Positions 24,400-33,064 are shown, numbered from the stretch's first letter. The stretch: 35,531 nucleotides of DNA from RYN-433 sp036558265 (GCA_036558265.1 DATBFY010000785.1:1-35531); one strand, 5' to 3'. The notes: generated by a model from the letters alone, not told the origin. Numbers and translations are program-made.

Positions 24400-25638
24400 T
24401 CATTCATCCTTGGCCGCACGTCCGCCGGCCTTGATCGCCTCCTGCTCGCTCATGAACTTGCCCTCTTTGGTCTTGCCGTACCACCGGGTGCCCTCCTTGT
24501 GATAGACCTTTGAATCGGTGTTGAGCCAGACCATGCCCTTCTGGGGCGCGACCTTTGCCGCGGTGGTTGACTCCTCCTCGACGCTGACCATCGGTTTGAT
24601 CTTTGCGACGGTCGAGGCGGGAATGCCGGCCTTGGCGAGGTCGTCAACGCTTTTGTATGGTCGGCCGGCGATGATCTTCCTGGCATAGGTCTCGCCGATG
24701 CCTGGCAGTTCCTGCAGTTCCTCGGCGGAGGCGTCGTTCAGATCGAGCTTGTTCGCGCGGGCGGCTGCGCCGGCGGTGACGGCCTTGTCGGCGTCGGAGG
24801 CGGCGGCGGTCTTGTCGTTTTTGGCGGACCTGGCCGATGTCGAATCACCGGCCGCCTTGGCGGACGTAGTTCCCGCGGTTACGAGCGGGGTGATCTTGTT
24901 GATCGTCGCGGTGGACACGCCGGCCTTGGCCAGGTCATCGACCGACTTGTAGGGTCGGCCGGCAATGATCTTCTTCGCGGTCACCTCGCCGACGCCGGGG
25001 AGCTCCTGCAACTGTTCATCCGTGGCGGTATTGAGGTCCAGCTTCTTGCTGCCGGCGCTGGCGGTGGGCTTCTCCGCGGCGGTGGTCCGATCGGGCCTGG
25101 CGGCGGAGGAGGAGCCGACGGTGACCAGCGGAGTGATCTTATTGATCGTGGCGACGGACACGCCGGCCTTGGCCAGGTCGTCCACGGATTTGTAAGGCCG
25201 ACCCGCGATGATTTTCCTGGACGTCGCTTCGCCGACGCCGGGCAGTTCCTGTAATTGCTCGTCGGTGGCGGTGTTGAGATTAAGCTTCTTGTTGCCGGCG
25301 GCGGCGGCGGCGGCGGCGGCGGGTTGTTCTCCCTTGTCGGACTTGCCGGCGTTGTCCGGCTTGGCGGCGGGCTTGACAGTGACCAGCGTCCGGATCTTGT
25401 CGACGGTGGCCGCGGGAAGGCCCGCCTTCTCCAGGTCTTCGATGGTCTTGTAGGGCCGGCCGGCGACGATCTTCTTGGCGTACGCCTCCCCGATGCCGGG
25501 GAGTTCCTGCAACTCGTCCACGGTTGCGGTGTTCAGGTCGACCTTGGCCGCTGCGCGCGCGTGCTGCGCCACCGCGGCCACCAGGCAGAACGCCCCCAGC
25601 ACCCAGACGATGCGAGATACCGGTCTCATCGCGAACAT
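24400..25638 (-). CDS. Secreted ComEA-like protein with four helix-hairpin-helix repeats
   Basis: This is probably an envelope DNA-binding protein. The 412-residue product has a signal peptide (to about residue 29). Four ComEA-type helix-hairpin-helix modules follow at about 33-88, 118-174, 199-255 and 297-353. Each has LN-A, ELQELPG-GE and KI-AGRPYK patterns, and they are joined by Ala/Lys/Ser/Thr-rich linkers. Modules 2 and 3 are nearly identical. The C-terminal segment (369-405, WLNTDSKVYHKEG and RWYGKTKEGKFMSE) is a short domain also found attached to other secreted DNA-related proteins. Typical ComEA, the DNA receptor of natural competence, has one such module. AAGGAG lies 5 bp before the ATG. 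No other competence gene is nearby. Confidence 0.9.
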   Translation of the reverse strand: MFAMRPVSRIVWVLGAFCLVAAVAQHARAAAKVDLNTATVDELQELPGIGEAYAKKIVAGRPYKTIEDLEKAGLPAATVDKIRTLVTVKPAAKPDNAGKSDKGEQPAAAAAAAAGNKKLNLNTATDEQLQELPGVGEATSRKIIAGRPYKSVDDLAKAGVSVATINKITPLVTVGSSSAARPDRTTAAEKPTASAGSKKLDLNTATDEQLQELPGVGEVTAKKIIAGRPYKSVDDLAKAGVSTATINKITPLVTAGTTSAKAAGDSTSARSAKNDKTAAASDADKAVTAGAAARANKLDLNDASAEELQELPGIGETYARKIIAGRPYKSVDDLAKAGIPASTVAKIKPMVSVEEESTTAAKVAPQKGMVWLNTDSKVYHKEGTRWYGKTKEGKFMSEQEAIKAGGRAAKDE

Positions 25639-25917
25639 GTGGACTCCTTCGCGCCCGCGCGCCAGAGGTCAGCAGAGTCCGTTCGGCTGACGCGTTTCGA
25701 GAGGTGCACCCGGGCATTCCCGGGCGGAATCGGGTCAGGGTACCACCGCACGCTCAGCGGGTGCTACCGTTAATCATTCTTCCCGGGACAGATTATCGAG
25801 CGGACATATGCAGATCGAATCAGGTGTGGTTCGCAACGCGGCGGTGCGCCCCGTGTAGAAATGGGGCGAAAACCCCAGGAGCCCCGGGGGTCGCATCGTC
25901 AACTGGAAAGGAAGCTT
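25639..25917. other. Intergenic region between the helix-hairpin-helix and ThuA genes
   Basis: This 279-bp divergent spacer should hold promoters for both neighbours, but no consensus-like pair was found. It contains two close CCCGGG palindromes near 25709-25724 and a weak hairpin at about 25739-25768 that starts and ends with GGTA and TACC. No gene or RNA was recognised. Confidence 0.5.
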
Positions 25918-26760
25918 ATGCGCTTGTCGCTGGTCGCGTTTCTCGTGTTCGCGCTGATGATCACCTGTCCGTCGCTCACGCGGGCGCAGGCGGCCAAGCC
26001 GATCCGCGTGCTGCTGGTCTGCGGCGGGTGCTGTCACGACTACAAGAAGCAGAAGGACATCCTTGCCAAGGGCCTGGCGGAGCGCGCGAACGTCGAGGTG
26101 ACGATCGCATACGACCCGGATTCGACGACGAAGCACCTCAACCCAGTCTACGAGAACCCGGAATGGTACAAGGACTTCGACGTGGTGCTGCACGATGAGT
26201 GCTCGGCGGACGTGAACGACCCGGCGATCGTCGACCGCATCCTCAAGCCGCACAAGGACGGACTCCCCGGCGTCGTCCTGCACTGCGGCATGCACTGCTA
26301 CCGCACCAAGGGCTGGAACAACAAGAGCGCGCCGCCGACGCCCTGGTTCGAGTTCACGGGTCTACCCAGCACGGGGCACGGCGCGCAGCTTCCGATCGCG
26401 ATGAGCTTCGTGGACAACCAGAGCCCGATCACCAAGGGGATGACCGACTGGACCACGGTCAACGAGGAGCTCTATAACAACGCGGTCGGGAAGCTGCTGG
26501 ACACGGCCAAGCCGCTGGCGCGCGGGAAGCAGACGGTCAAGAGCCGCGACGGCAAGGAGCGGACGGACGACAACGTGGTGGCCTGGACCAATGAGTACAA
26601 CGGCAAGGCGCGCGTCTTCGCCACGACGATCGGACACAACAACACGACGGTGGGCGACCCGCGTTACCTGGATTTCGTGACGCGCGGATTGCTCTGGGCG
26701 ACCGGTCATTTGACCGACGACGGCAAGCCGGCGCCGGGGTACGAGGCGCAGAAGAAGTAG
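25918..26760 (+). CDS. Secreted ThuA-domain protein
   Basis: ThuA-fold proteins resemble class I glutamine amidotransferases and are linked to sugar use, although their reaction is not settled. The 280-residue product has a signal peptide (MRLSLVAFLVFALMITCPSL to about residue 24). It then has the ThuA pattern: VLLVCGGCCHDY, a DVVLHDECS segment, LHCGMHCYR, and WTNEYNGKARVFATTIGHN near the C-terminus. AAAGGAAG just before the ATG at 25918 supports that start over an in-frame ATG at 25861. The gene is convergent with the second CotH gene. In planctomycetes ThuA domains often accompany PQQ or cytochrome c dehydrogenases, and one lies about 3 kb away here. Confidence 0.9.
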   Translation: MRLSLVAFLVFALMITCPSLTRAQAAKPIRVLLVCGGCCHDYKKQKDILAKGLAERANVEVTIAYDPDSTTKHLNPVYENPEWYKDFDVVLHDECSADVNDPAIVDRILKPHKDGLPGVVLHCGMHCYRTKGWNNKSAPPTPWFEFTGLPSTGHGAQLPIAMSFVDNQSPITKGMTDWTTVNEELYNNAVGKLLDTAKPLARGKQTVKSRDGKERTDDNVVAWTNEYNGKARVFATTIGHNNTTVGDPRYLDFVTRGLLWATGHLTDDGKPAPGYEAQKK

Positions 26761-26797
26761 GTAGGGTCGTCGGCACTACGCGAGGCGGATTCTCGCT

Positions 26798-28552
26798 TCA
26801 GCGCCGCTTCAGCCTTAGCGAGGCGGGGTCGAAAAGGGTTTGGCCTTTTTCGGCGGCGCAGTCGCAGACGAGGACGACCTCGCGCAGCGCCTCATCGACC
26901 TGGAAGTCGTAGCGGATCGTCTGCCAGTCGGTGTCGCCGAAGATTCGCGTCGTGCGCTTCTCGCCGCTGATGCGCAGGCCCGCGGCGGTGTTCTGGCCGG
27001 GGGGCGGGGGCTTGACGCCGATCGTCTTCACGCGGCCTTCGAAGGTGTAGCGGCCCTGGGGGAGCAGGACGGTGGTGCGCCAGGACGCCGCGCCGCCCGG
27101 CGGCTTGCAGGTGACGCGGAAGAGGCGCGGCCTGGCATCGGGGCCAACCTTGTCGGCGTCGGCGTTGCCCTCCTGCTGCTTGGGCTGCCACTGGTCGGGA
27201 GAGAAGAGGGCGAGGCCGTTGGAGTCGAATTGCAGGGGTTTTGGCGGATTGGCGAGCTGGCGGTCGATGTTGGCGATCCGCTCGAGCAGGCGCTGCCGCA
27301 GGCCGGCGGTTTCCTCCTTGTGATGGCGCAGCATGCCGGGGCCGAACTCGGCCATCAGCGGCGCGAGGCGGCCGGAGACGTGATCGAGCTGCGCCAGAAG
27401 CGCCTCGGGGGTGAAGACGGTTTGGCGGATGCGGGCGATGCGCTCGATGTACCGTTGGCGATCCTCGGGTGATTGCGTGGTCAGTACCTGCCCCATGAGA
27501 GAGGCGTTGGTGAAGAGCGAGTAGTCGGGCCGCTGGAAGAGCTGGTCCATGCCCTGCGGGAGGAAGACCAGCCGCCCGCCGCGCGGGTCGTCGTAGATGC
27601 GGTAGTTGTTGCGATTGCCGCCGTAGCCGTCCCAGTGGGCGACCATCGACTCGCAGGCCAGAAAAGTCAGGAAGCGGTCGGCATCGAGCACCTCGTCAAC
27701 GCGCTGGCGGCGCTTGAGCGGATCGGGGTCGCGGGCGGCGTCGGCGAGCGAGCGGAGTCGCGCTTCGCCGGCCTTGCGCTGCTCGGCGACGGCGCGCTCG
27801 TGCGCCTTGATCTGCGCCTTGTCAAACGGGTCGCGCGGCTCAGGGGGGTCCTGGCCGAAGTGGATCGGCAGGTTGCCGTCCACGTCGGTGAAGCTGCCCT
27901 CGTAGAGGTTGCCCGACTTGTCGCGGAACCACTTGCGGAAGAAGACGCCGTCGAAGCCTTCCTTGAGGACGAACGGTCCGAGGTCGCGGCCGTTGAGCCA
28001 GACGCGGGCGTTGGAGACGCGCGGGGCGGGGCAGCCGGACTCGCGGAACACGTAGCTGCCCAGGTACTCGCACATGTACGAGCCGTCCTGCACGGAGTTG
28101 TTCAGGTGAATCTTGTTCAGGCCGTGGAACGACTGGCCGGGCACGAAATGGGCGAAGGTGAGCGTGAGCGCGGGCTTGTCGTTCGTCTGGCGGAAGCTGC
28201 CCGGCCCGCCCTTGAGGTGGACGGCCACGTCACAGTAGACGATCTGCTCGACTTTGCCGACGGTCTCGCGGACCATCGCCCGCACGGGGGTCTTGGGGTT
28301 GGCGTCCAGGGACTTAAGCAGGTGCGGATCGATCTCGATGTGGAGGTGGGGGAGGGGGCCGGAGGTGAAGAAGGCGTCGGCAGGATCCACACGCGGCGCG
28401 GCCGGCGCTGGATGGGTCGCCGCGGTGGATGGCGAGGGACGTGTCGCCGGCGCCGCCGCTGCCGCGAAGAGCAGTGACGAACACACCACCGCCGCGGCGA
28501 AGCTTGCCGCGGCGGTTCGAATTGGGCTGCGTCGATTCGACCGGGGGATCAC
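26798..28552 (-). CDS. Secreted CotH-kinase-fold protein (second of two in the window)
   Basis: This 584-residue protein starts at a GTG with an Ala-rich signal peptide to about residue 35. The CotH region spans roughly residues 70-400, with CDVAVHLKGGPGSFRQ, SFHGLNKIHLNNSVQD, YVFRESGCPAPRVSNARVWLNG, GPFVLKEGFDG and the acidic VFLPQGMDQLF. In the last, where the other copy has WDLD, only one Asp is present in QGMDQ. A C-terminal beta-rich segment (about 470-580) looks like a carbohydrate-binding jelly roll. It is only distantly similar to the copy at 6894-9062, so this is not a recent duplication. No clear ribosome binding site supports the GTG, so the start may be a few codons off. Confidence 0.83.
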   Translation of the reverse strand: MIPRSNRRSPIRTAAASFAAAVVCSSLLFAAAAAPATRPSPSTAATHPAPAAPRVDPADAFFTSGPLPHLHIEIDPHLLKSLDANPKTPVRAMVRETVGKVEQIVYCDVAVHLKGGPGSFRQTNDKPALTLTFAHFVPGQSFHGLNKIHLNNSVQDGSYMCEYLGSYVFRESGCPAPRVSNARVWLNGRDLGPFVLKEGFDGVFFRKWFRDKSGNLYEGSFTDVDGNLPIHFGQDPPEPRDPFDKAQIKAHERAVAEQRKAGEARLRSLADAARDPDPLKRRQRVDEVLDADRFLTFLACESMVAHWDGYGGNRNNYRIYDDPRGGRLVFLPQGMDQLFQRPDYSLFTNASLMGQVLTTQSPEDRQRYIERIARIRQTVFTPEALLAQLDHVSGRLAPLMAEFGPGMLRHHKEETAGLRQRLLERIANIDRQLANPPKPLQFDSNGLALFSPDQWQPKQQEGNADADKVGPDARPRLFRVTCKPPGGAASWRTTVLLPQGRYTFEGRVKTIGVKPPPPGQNTAAGLRISGEKRTTRIFGDTDWQTIRYDFQVDEALREVVLVCDCAAEKGQTLFDPASLRLKRR

Positions 28553-28679
28553 GACCGACGCAATTTACCGAGCCGCGCATTGCTCACAAGGGGGAATCCC
28601 CGGATGGGAGACGCATCCACGCGGCTTCCCGCGAGCGGCTGGCAAACGGGGCAGAGACTCCCGACTTTGCAACCAAGCC

Positions 28680-29258
28680 TTACGATGCCGCCGCGGCGTG
28701 GCCACCGCGCGCGTGGACGCCCTCGGCGAACTCCTCGATCATCTTCCGGTTGAACGCGGGGATGTCGTCGGGCTTGCGGCTCGTGACCAGGCCGTTGTCG
28801 GTGACGACCTGTTCATCAACCCACTGGGCGCCCGCGTTACGCAGGTCGGCCTCAAGCGAGGGCCAGCTCGTCATCCGACGCCCGCGCACGCCGCCCGCGT
28901 TGATCAGCGTCCATGGGCCGTGACAGATCGCCGCGATCGGCTTGCCTTCGTCGACGAAATGGCGGACGAACTGCACAGCGCGGGAGTTCATGCGGAGTTT
29001 GTCCGGGTTCATCACACCGCCCGGAAGAAGCAGGGCGTCGTAATCGTCGGGGTTGGCCCGGTCGAGCGACACGTCGACATCGAACGCATCGCCCCAGTCG
29101 GCGTGCTGCCAGCCCTTGACCTTGCCCTGCTGGGGCGAGATCAGGTCGGCGGCGGCGCCGGCCTCTTCAAGCGCCTTGCGGGGCTGGCTCATTTCGGACT
29201 GCTCGAAGCCGTTTTCGACCAGGATGGCTACTTTCTTACCGTTGAGTGCTCCGGCCAT
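28680..29258 (-). CDS. DJ-1/PfpI family protein
   Basis: This 192-residue protein belongs to the class I amidotransferase-like superfamily that includes PfpI and YhbO stress proteins. It has the nucleophile elbow AIC112-HGPW with His113 next to it. Conserved Glu19 in ENGFEQSE matches the PfpI position that contacts the Cys. The ATG at 29258 is preceded by AAAGGAG at 8 bp; an upstream in-frame start would add a basic non-family tail. Suggested activities of the family (protease, glyoxalase III, deglycase) are disputed, so the reaction is not assigned. It lies 132 bp after the large quinoprotein gene on the same strand. Confidence 0.92.
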   Translation of the reverse strand: MAGALNGKKVAILVENGFEQSEMSQPRKALEEAGAAADLISPQQGKVKGWQHADWGDAFDVDVSLDRANPDDYDALLLPGGVMNPDKLRMNSRAVQFVRHFVDEGKPIAAICHGPWTLINAGGVRGRRMTSWPSLEADLRNAGAQWVDEQVVTDNGLVTSRKPDDIPAFNRKMIEEFAEGVHARGGHAAAAS

Positions 29259-29390
29259 GGTTGTGCTCCTTTCGTGAATCCGTTTCAGGGAGCATTTGGG
29301 GCAAGAGTGGTGCCAGCACGGCCCCTTTTCGTTTGCCGTGCGCGCAGACCGCCGGAATTGGAGCAGGCGGGGACGCCCGCACACACGGTG

Positions 29391-32300
29391 CTACGGCAGC
29401 GTGAATGCCACGCAGGCATCGCCCCACGGCTGCGCCGGTCCGGGGTGGGGCTGGACGGCCAGCTTGCCGCCGCCGGTGGCGGGGATGACGATGTACTGTT
29501 TGCCGTCCACTTCGTAGGTCGCCGGTGGCGCGAAGCCGCCGTGCGGGAGCCTGGCGGACCAGAGTTCTTCGCCGGTGGCCTTGTCGAACGCGCGGATCTT
29601 CAGATCGCGCGTGCCGGCGCAGAAGACCAGGCCGCCCGCGGTGACGAGCGGGCCGCCGAAATTCTCCGTGCCGGTCCTGGGGATGCCCTTTTTCGTCAGC
29701 GCCTCGTCCTCGCCCAGGGGCACGCGCCAGGCGATCTTGCCCGTGTTCAGGTCGATCGCGTTGAGCAGGCCCCAGGGGGGCTTGGTGCCGGGGTAGTTCT
29801 GGTTGTCGAGCAGCTTGGGATAGCCGCCATCGCGATAGCCGGGGCGCTCGGGCCGCGCGGCGGGCTTTAAGTTCGGGCGGTCGCGGTCGAAGAGGTAATC
29901 GAGCAGTACTTTCTTGTCCGCATCGGTGAGCTGCGGGGCCGCAGGCATGATTCCCTTGCCGGTCTTCAGGAGCGCCAGCACGTCGGCGTCTTTGAGGCGC
30001 TGCGACACACCCAGGAGGGATGGGTTGACGGCCAGGCCCTCGCGATTCGGACCGTGGCAGGGCATGCAGTTCTTCTCGTAGACGGTTCGACCAGGGGTCG
30101 GCGGCAGCTTGGTCTCGTCCACCTGCGGCCGTTCGTAGCGATGCACGGATGGCAGCCACGGGATCTCGTTGGAGCTGACGTAGAGCAGGCCCGTGGCGGG
30201 GTCGAAGCAGGCGCCGGTCCATTCGGCGCCGCCATGGAAGCCGTACATCGCGAGCGGCTTGGCTTCCTCGAACGGCAGGAATCGGCCGTAGACCGCGCCC
30301 ACCTCTTCGAGCTTGTCCATGACGAACTCGTGGGCCTCGGGTGAGAGGTCGCTCACGTCCTCGAGCCGAAACTCCTGCCGCGCGAAGGGCTGGGGCAGTT
30401 CGACGTCCGGCTGATACGCTGACGTCTGCTCGCCCGGTAGTTTCGAGGTTGGCGCGCGGCGCAGGCGGAAGGGGAAGAGCGGCTTGCCGCTCACGCGATC
30501 GAGAAGAAGCGTGTTGCCAATCTTGGTCACGGCGGCGACCGCATCCACGCGCCGGCCGTCGTGATTCACCGTCACCAGCATCGGCGGGGCGGGGATGTCC
30601 AGGTCCCAGATGTCGTGGCGGATCTCCTGGAAGTGCCACAGGTACCGCCCCGTCATCGCATCCAGCGCCAGCACGCAATTGCCAAAAAGGTTATCGCCGT
30701 GATGACCGACGCCGATGAAATTGGGCTTGGGCGAGCCGAGCGTGGCGTAGACGATGCCGCGGGAGGCGTCGAGGGCCATCCCGCCCCAGCAGTTGGCGCC
30801 CTCCTGCGGCCTGTCCCAGGTGTCGGCGAACGGCTCGCCTTTTTGCGGGACGGTGTGGAACGTCCAGAGAGGCCTGCCGCTCAAGAGGTCCACGCCGAAG
30901 ACGTCGCGGTTCCAGCCCGCATAGACCAGGACGCTCTTGTAGACGGCCGGGGCGGCGACGCAGTCGATGATCTTGAGCTTCCCACCCTCGCCAAACGAAT
31001 CGATCGGCTTGCCGTTCTTCGGGTCCAGCGCCCACAGCGCGTTTCCGGCGGCGAACAACACGCGGGCCGACACGCCCGCGTCGCCCTTGTAAAAGGTGAG
31101 CCCACGATGCGCCGGCCGACCCGTGCCGGGCGCGAAGCGCCAGATCTCCTCGCCCGTCTTCGCGTTAACGGCCACGACGTTGTTGCCGACGGTCGGCACG
31201 TACATCACACCCGCGACGATCACCGGGTTGCACTGGATGTTGCCCTTGCCATCCCCCGAGCGATAGGTCCACGCCATCTTCAGCGACTTCACGTTCCCCT
31301 TGTTGATCTGATCCAGCGGCGAATACCGCGTGCAGGCGTCGCCGGCGTGCGAGCGGTACCAGTCGGAATACTCACCCGCGTCGGGCCAGCCGTTGGGCGT
31401 CGTCAACTCTTCGGGCGTGGCGGCGGGGATCGTCTGATACAACGGCAACGCTTCGCGCGCCTTCGGATCCTCCACCGCCCAGTAATCCTGCGGTTTCGCA
31501 CCCAGGTCTGCCTTGATCGGCACCGCAGGCGTATACGTCCGGAGCTTGGGCGGCGTCCCCGCCGGCTTGCCATCGAGTTGCGGCACGAGCCACTCCAATC
31601 CCTCGATGTTGTCCAGCAATCTCCCCTCCGCATCTTCATCCGTGTGATTGAGCACCCCGATCGGCCCGCGGTAGCCGCTGTCGCGGATGATCCGCAGCAG
31701 TTCCAGGTCCTGCTCTCCCTGGCCGATCGGCAGGATCTTCTTGCCGACCTGGTCGCCGTTCCTGGTCATGCCATTGAGGTTCAGGCACAACAGGTGCGGC
31801 TTGATCTGGTCGAGGACGGTCTTGAAGCGGCCCATCTGATCGTGCGCGTGGTGCAGGTTGTAGACCATCCCGACGTTGGGCAGGTTGAGCTTCGCCAGGA
31901 CCGCAAGCTGGTTCTCCGGTTCGCCGAACCACCCGCCGTGGTTGTACAGGCCGACCGTGCAGCCGATCTTCGCCGCCTCCTGGGCGACCGGGCGAACGGC
32001 GTTCGCCGCCGCCTCGATGAGCTTGTCCTGATCCTTCTCGTCCTTGAGCGGGCTCCCCGCCGCGATCACCCAGAGCTGCGGCTTGAGGCCGCGTTTCTTC
32101 AAGACGTCCAGGATTCGCCGCGCATCCGCGTCGAGCGTCGGCGGGAACCAGACGGCAGTCAGCTCGATGTGATGTTTTGCCAGTGCGTCGATCTCCGCGT
32201 CGAACGTCGGCAGGTGCTCTGCCCGCCAGTCGTAGGCGAAGTGATGAATCCCCATCCGCTCGAGCATGGCGGCGCGCTCCTCGGGCCCGCGCTTCTTCGC

Positions 32301-32444
32301 ATCGAACGGCACGATGCACCAGGCAACCAGGTTGTCGCGGGCGAAGAGGGTGTTGTCGCCGCCGTCGCCTCGGACCGGAAAGGAGACAAAGCCGACGACC
32401 AGCAGCAATGGAATGACGCGCAGCAGGGGAGTCATGCCCGGCAT
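29391..32444 (-). CDS. Fusion: TIM-barrel sugar isomerase-like domain + PQQ dehydrogenase with inserted cytochrome c
   Basis: This 1017-residue secreted protein joins domains usually encoded apart. A signal peptide (to about residue 25) is followed by a TIM barrel like xylose isomerase/AP endonuclease 2 family sugar isomerases (about 30-300; HHFAYDWRAEH, GLYNHGGWFG, PIGVLNHTDED). Next comes a PQQ beta-propeller of the glucose/quinate dehydrogenase type (from about 360; ACTRYSPLDQINKGNVKSLK and DIWDLDIPAPPMLV). A c-type cytochrome with C793-M-P-C796-H797 is inserted near 780-850. The last propeller blades follow (FGGPLVTAGGLVFCAGTRD to the C-terminus). It probably oxidises a sugar or polyol in the periplasm and passes electrons to the respiratory chain. 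The ATG at 32444 is chosen because a terminator ends upstream at 32474. An in-frame ATG at 32435 is equally possible. Confidence 0.9.
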   Translation of the reverse strand: MPGMTPLLRVIPLLLVVGFVSFPVRGDGGDNTLFARDNLVAWCIVPFDAKKRGPEERAAMLERMGIHHFAYDWRAEHLPTFDAEIDALAKHHIELTAVWFPPTLDADARRILDVLKKRGLKPQLWVIAAGSPLKDEKDQDKLIEAAANAVRPVAQEAAKIGCTVGLYNHGGWFGEPENQLAVLAKLNLPNVGMVYNLHHAHDQMGRFKTVLDQIKPHLLCLNLNGMTRNGDQVGKKILPIGQGEQDLELLRIIRDSGYRGPIGVLNHTDEDAEGRLLDNIEGLEWLVPQLDGKPAGTPPKLRTYTPAVPIKADLGAKPQDYWAVEDPKAREALPLYQTIPAATPEELTTPNGWPDAGEYSDWYRSHAGDACTRYSPLDQINKGNVKSLKMAWTYRSGDGKGNIQCNPVIVAGVMYVPTVGNNVVAVNAKTGEEIWRFAPGTGRPAHRGLTFYKGDAGVSARVLFAAGNALWALDPKNGKPIDSFGEGGKLKIIDCVAAPAVYKSVLVYAGWNRDVFGVDLLSGRPLWTFHTVPQKGEPFADTWDRPQEGANCWGGMALDASRGIVYATLGSPKPNFIGVGHHGDNLFGNCVLALDAMTGRYLWHFQEIRHDIWDLDIPAPPMLVTVNHDGRRVDAVAAVTKIGNTLLLDRVSGKPLFPFRLRRAPTSKLPGEQTSAYQPDVELPQPFARQEFRLEDVSDLSPEAHEFVMDKLEEVGAVYGRFLPFEEAKPLAMYGFHGGAEWTGACFDPATGLLYVSSNEIPWLPSVHRYERPQVDETKLPPTPGRTVYEKNCMPCHGPNREGLAVNPSLLGVSQRLKDADVLALLKTGKGIMPAAPQLTDADKKVLLDYLFDRDRPNLKPAARPERPGYRDGGYPKLLDNQNYPGTKPPWGLLNAIDLNTGKIAWRVPLGEDEALTKKGIPRTGTENFGGPLVTAGGLVFCAGTRDLKIRAFDKATGEELWSARLPHGGFAPPATYEVDGKQYIVIPATGGGKLAVQPHPGPAQPWGDACVAFTLP

Positions 32445-32467
32445 GATACCGCCCGCCCAACGCCAAC

Positions 32468-32496
32468 GAAAAAGCCCAGGGAGGTCATCCCTGGGC
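32468..32496 (-). terminator. Intrinsic terminator after the 79-residue protein gene
   Basis: On the minus strand GCCCAGGG-ATGACCT-CCCTGGGC forms a perfect 8-bp stem (32496-32474) followed by five Ts. It lies 35 bp after the stop codon of the small gene and 30 bp before the start of the quinoprotein gene. It separates the two transcripts and argues against an upstream start for the quinoprotein. Confidence 0.88.
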
Positions 32497-32530
32497 ATCG
32501 CACTGTGCACTGAAATTCAACGGGATCGTT

Positions 32531-32770
32531 TTACGCCGCTGGTGTCAACTCGCACAGGTAGTTGAACACGCACCGCACGTACGACACGCCTTCCATCGCC
32601 GAGATGATCGCCACCATCCCCGCCGGGGCGGCGGCCTCGATGGCAAACCGCTCCTCGTCCACGAGGATGACCTTTGCCCCCGTATCGACCACGGCGGCGG
32701 CGATGTCGTGCAGACCGTTCCGATCCGCATTATCCCGATCCACCATGATGAGAATATTCGACATCCACAT
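32531..32770 (-). CDS. Small protein of unknown function (79 residues)
   Basis: I do not recognise this gene. The product begins MWMSNILIMVDRDNADRN and looks like a compact alpha/beta domain. It has a hydrophobic strand at the start, an Asp-rich turn (DRDNADRN), then AAAVVDTGAKVILVDEE and a C-terminal stretch with two Cys (YVRCVFNYLCEL). There is no signal peptide or membrane helix. It is supported as real by the ribosome binding site GGAAAGG 9 bp before the ATG, by a dedicated intrinsic terminator 35 bp after the stop, and by a structured leader. An ATG two codons in (32764) is an alternative start. The Asp-rich N-terminal strand is reminiscent of receiver or Toprim-like folds, but this is not strong enough to assign. 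Confidence 0.75.
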   Translation of the reverse strand: MWMSNILIMVDRDNADRNGLHDIAAAVVDTGAKVILVDEERFAIEAAAPAGMVAIISAMEGVSYVRCVFNYLCELTPAA

Positions 32771-32780
32771 AACGCGCTAC

Positions 32781-32841
32781 CTTTCCACGCCCGAGTCGCG
32801 GAATCGCAGCTAGGTTCCTGCGAGTTCCGCGCGTGGGAAAG
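32781..32841 (-). promoter_or_regulatory. Leader hairpin that masks the ribosome binding site of the 79-residue protein gene
   Basis: On the minus strand the RNA can fold into a long interrupted hairpin. CTTTCCCACGC (32841-32831) pairs with GCGTGGAAAG (32790-32781) with one bulge, then CGCGGAA with TTCCGCG and CTCGCAG with CTGCGA(T). The ribosome binding site GGAAAG forms the last helix, so the fold should block translation until opened. No known riboswitch class was recognised. Confidence 0.6.
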
Positions 32842-32847
32842 TGCAGC

Positions 32848-32872
32848 AAAAAACCTCGCCGCTGGACGAGGT
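32848..32872 (-). terminator. Intrinsic terminator or attenuator upstream of the 79-residue protein gene
   Basis: On the minus strand ACCTCG-TCCAGCGG-CGAGGT (32872-32853) is followed by six Ts. It lies between the end of dsbD and the small gene. It may end dsbD transcription about 200 bp after its stop, or it may act as an attenuator in the leader of the small gene. The stem is only 6 bp. Confidence 0.6.
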
Positions 32873-33064
32873 CGCTCCAACCTTCCCAAGGCGTCGTTGG
32901 GCCGGAATCGCATCTGGCGGGCGCCGTCCGGCACTATGTATTCTACGATTAGTTCGACACCAAAGTTTAGCCGAGGTTTGCCCCACAGGGCGATTATAAC
33001 CTACCTGTTTTCTTGGAGTTGCGGCAGGCCGTTGCTGCCCTGAATAGGGCCTTATGAGTTGGGA

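Noticed and set aside
29300..29332. Possible plus-strand terminator GGGGC...GCCCCTTTT after the quinoprotein gene
   Set aside because: No plus-strand gene ends nearby, the outer stem is only 5 bp and the loop is long.
32445..32510. Longer N-terminus of the quinoprotein fusion
   Set aside because: It would translate through an intrinsic terminator and place 22 residues before the signal peptide.
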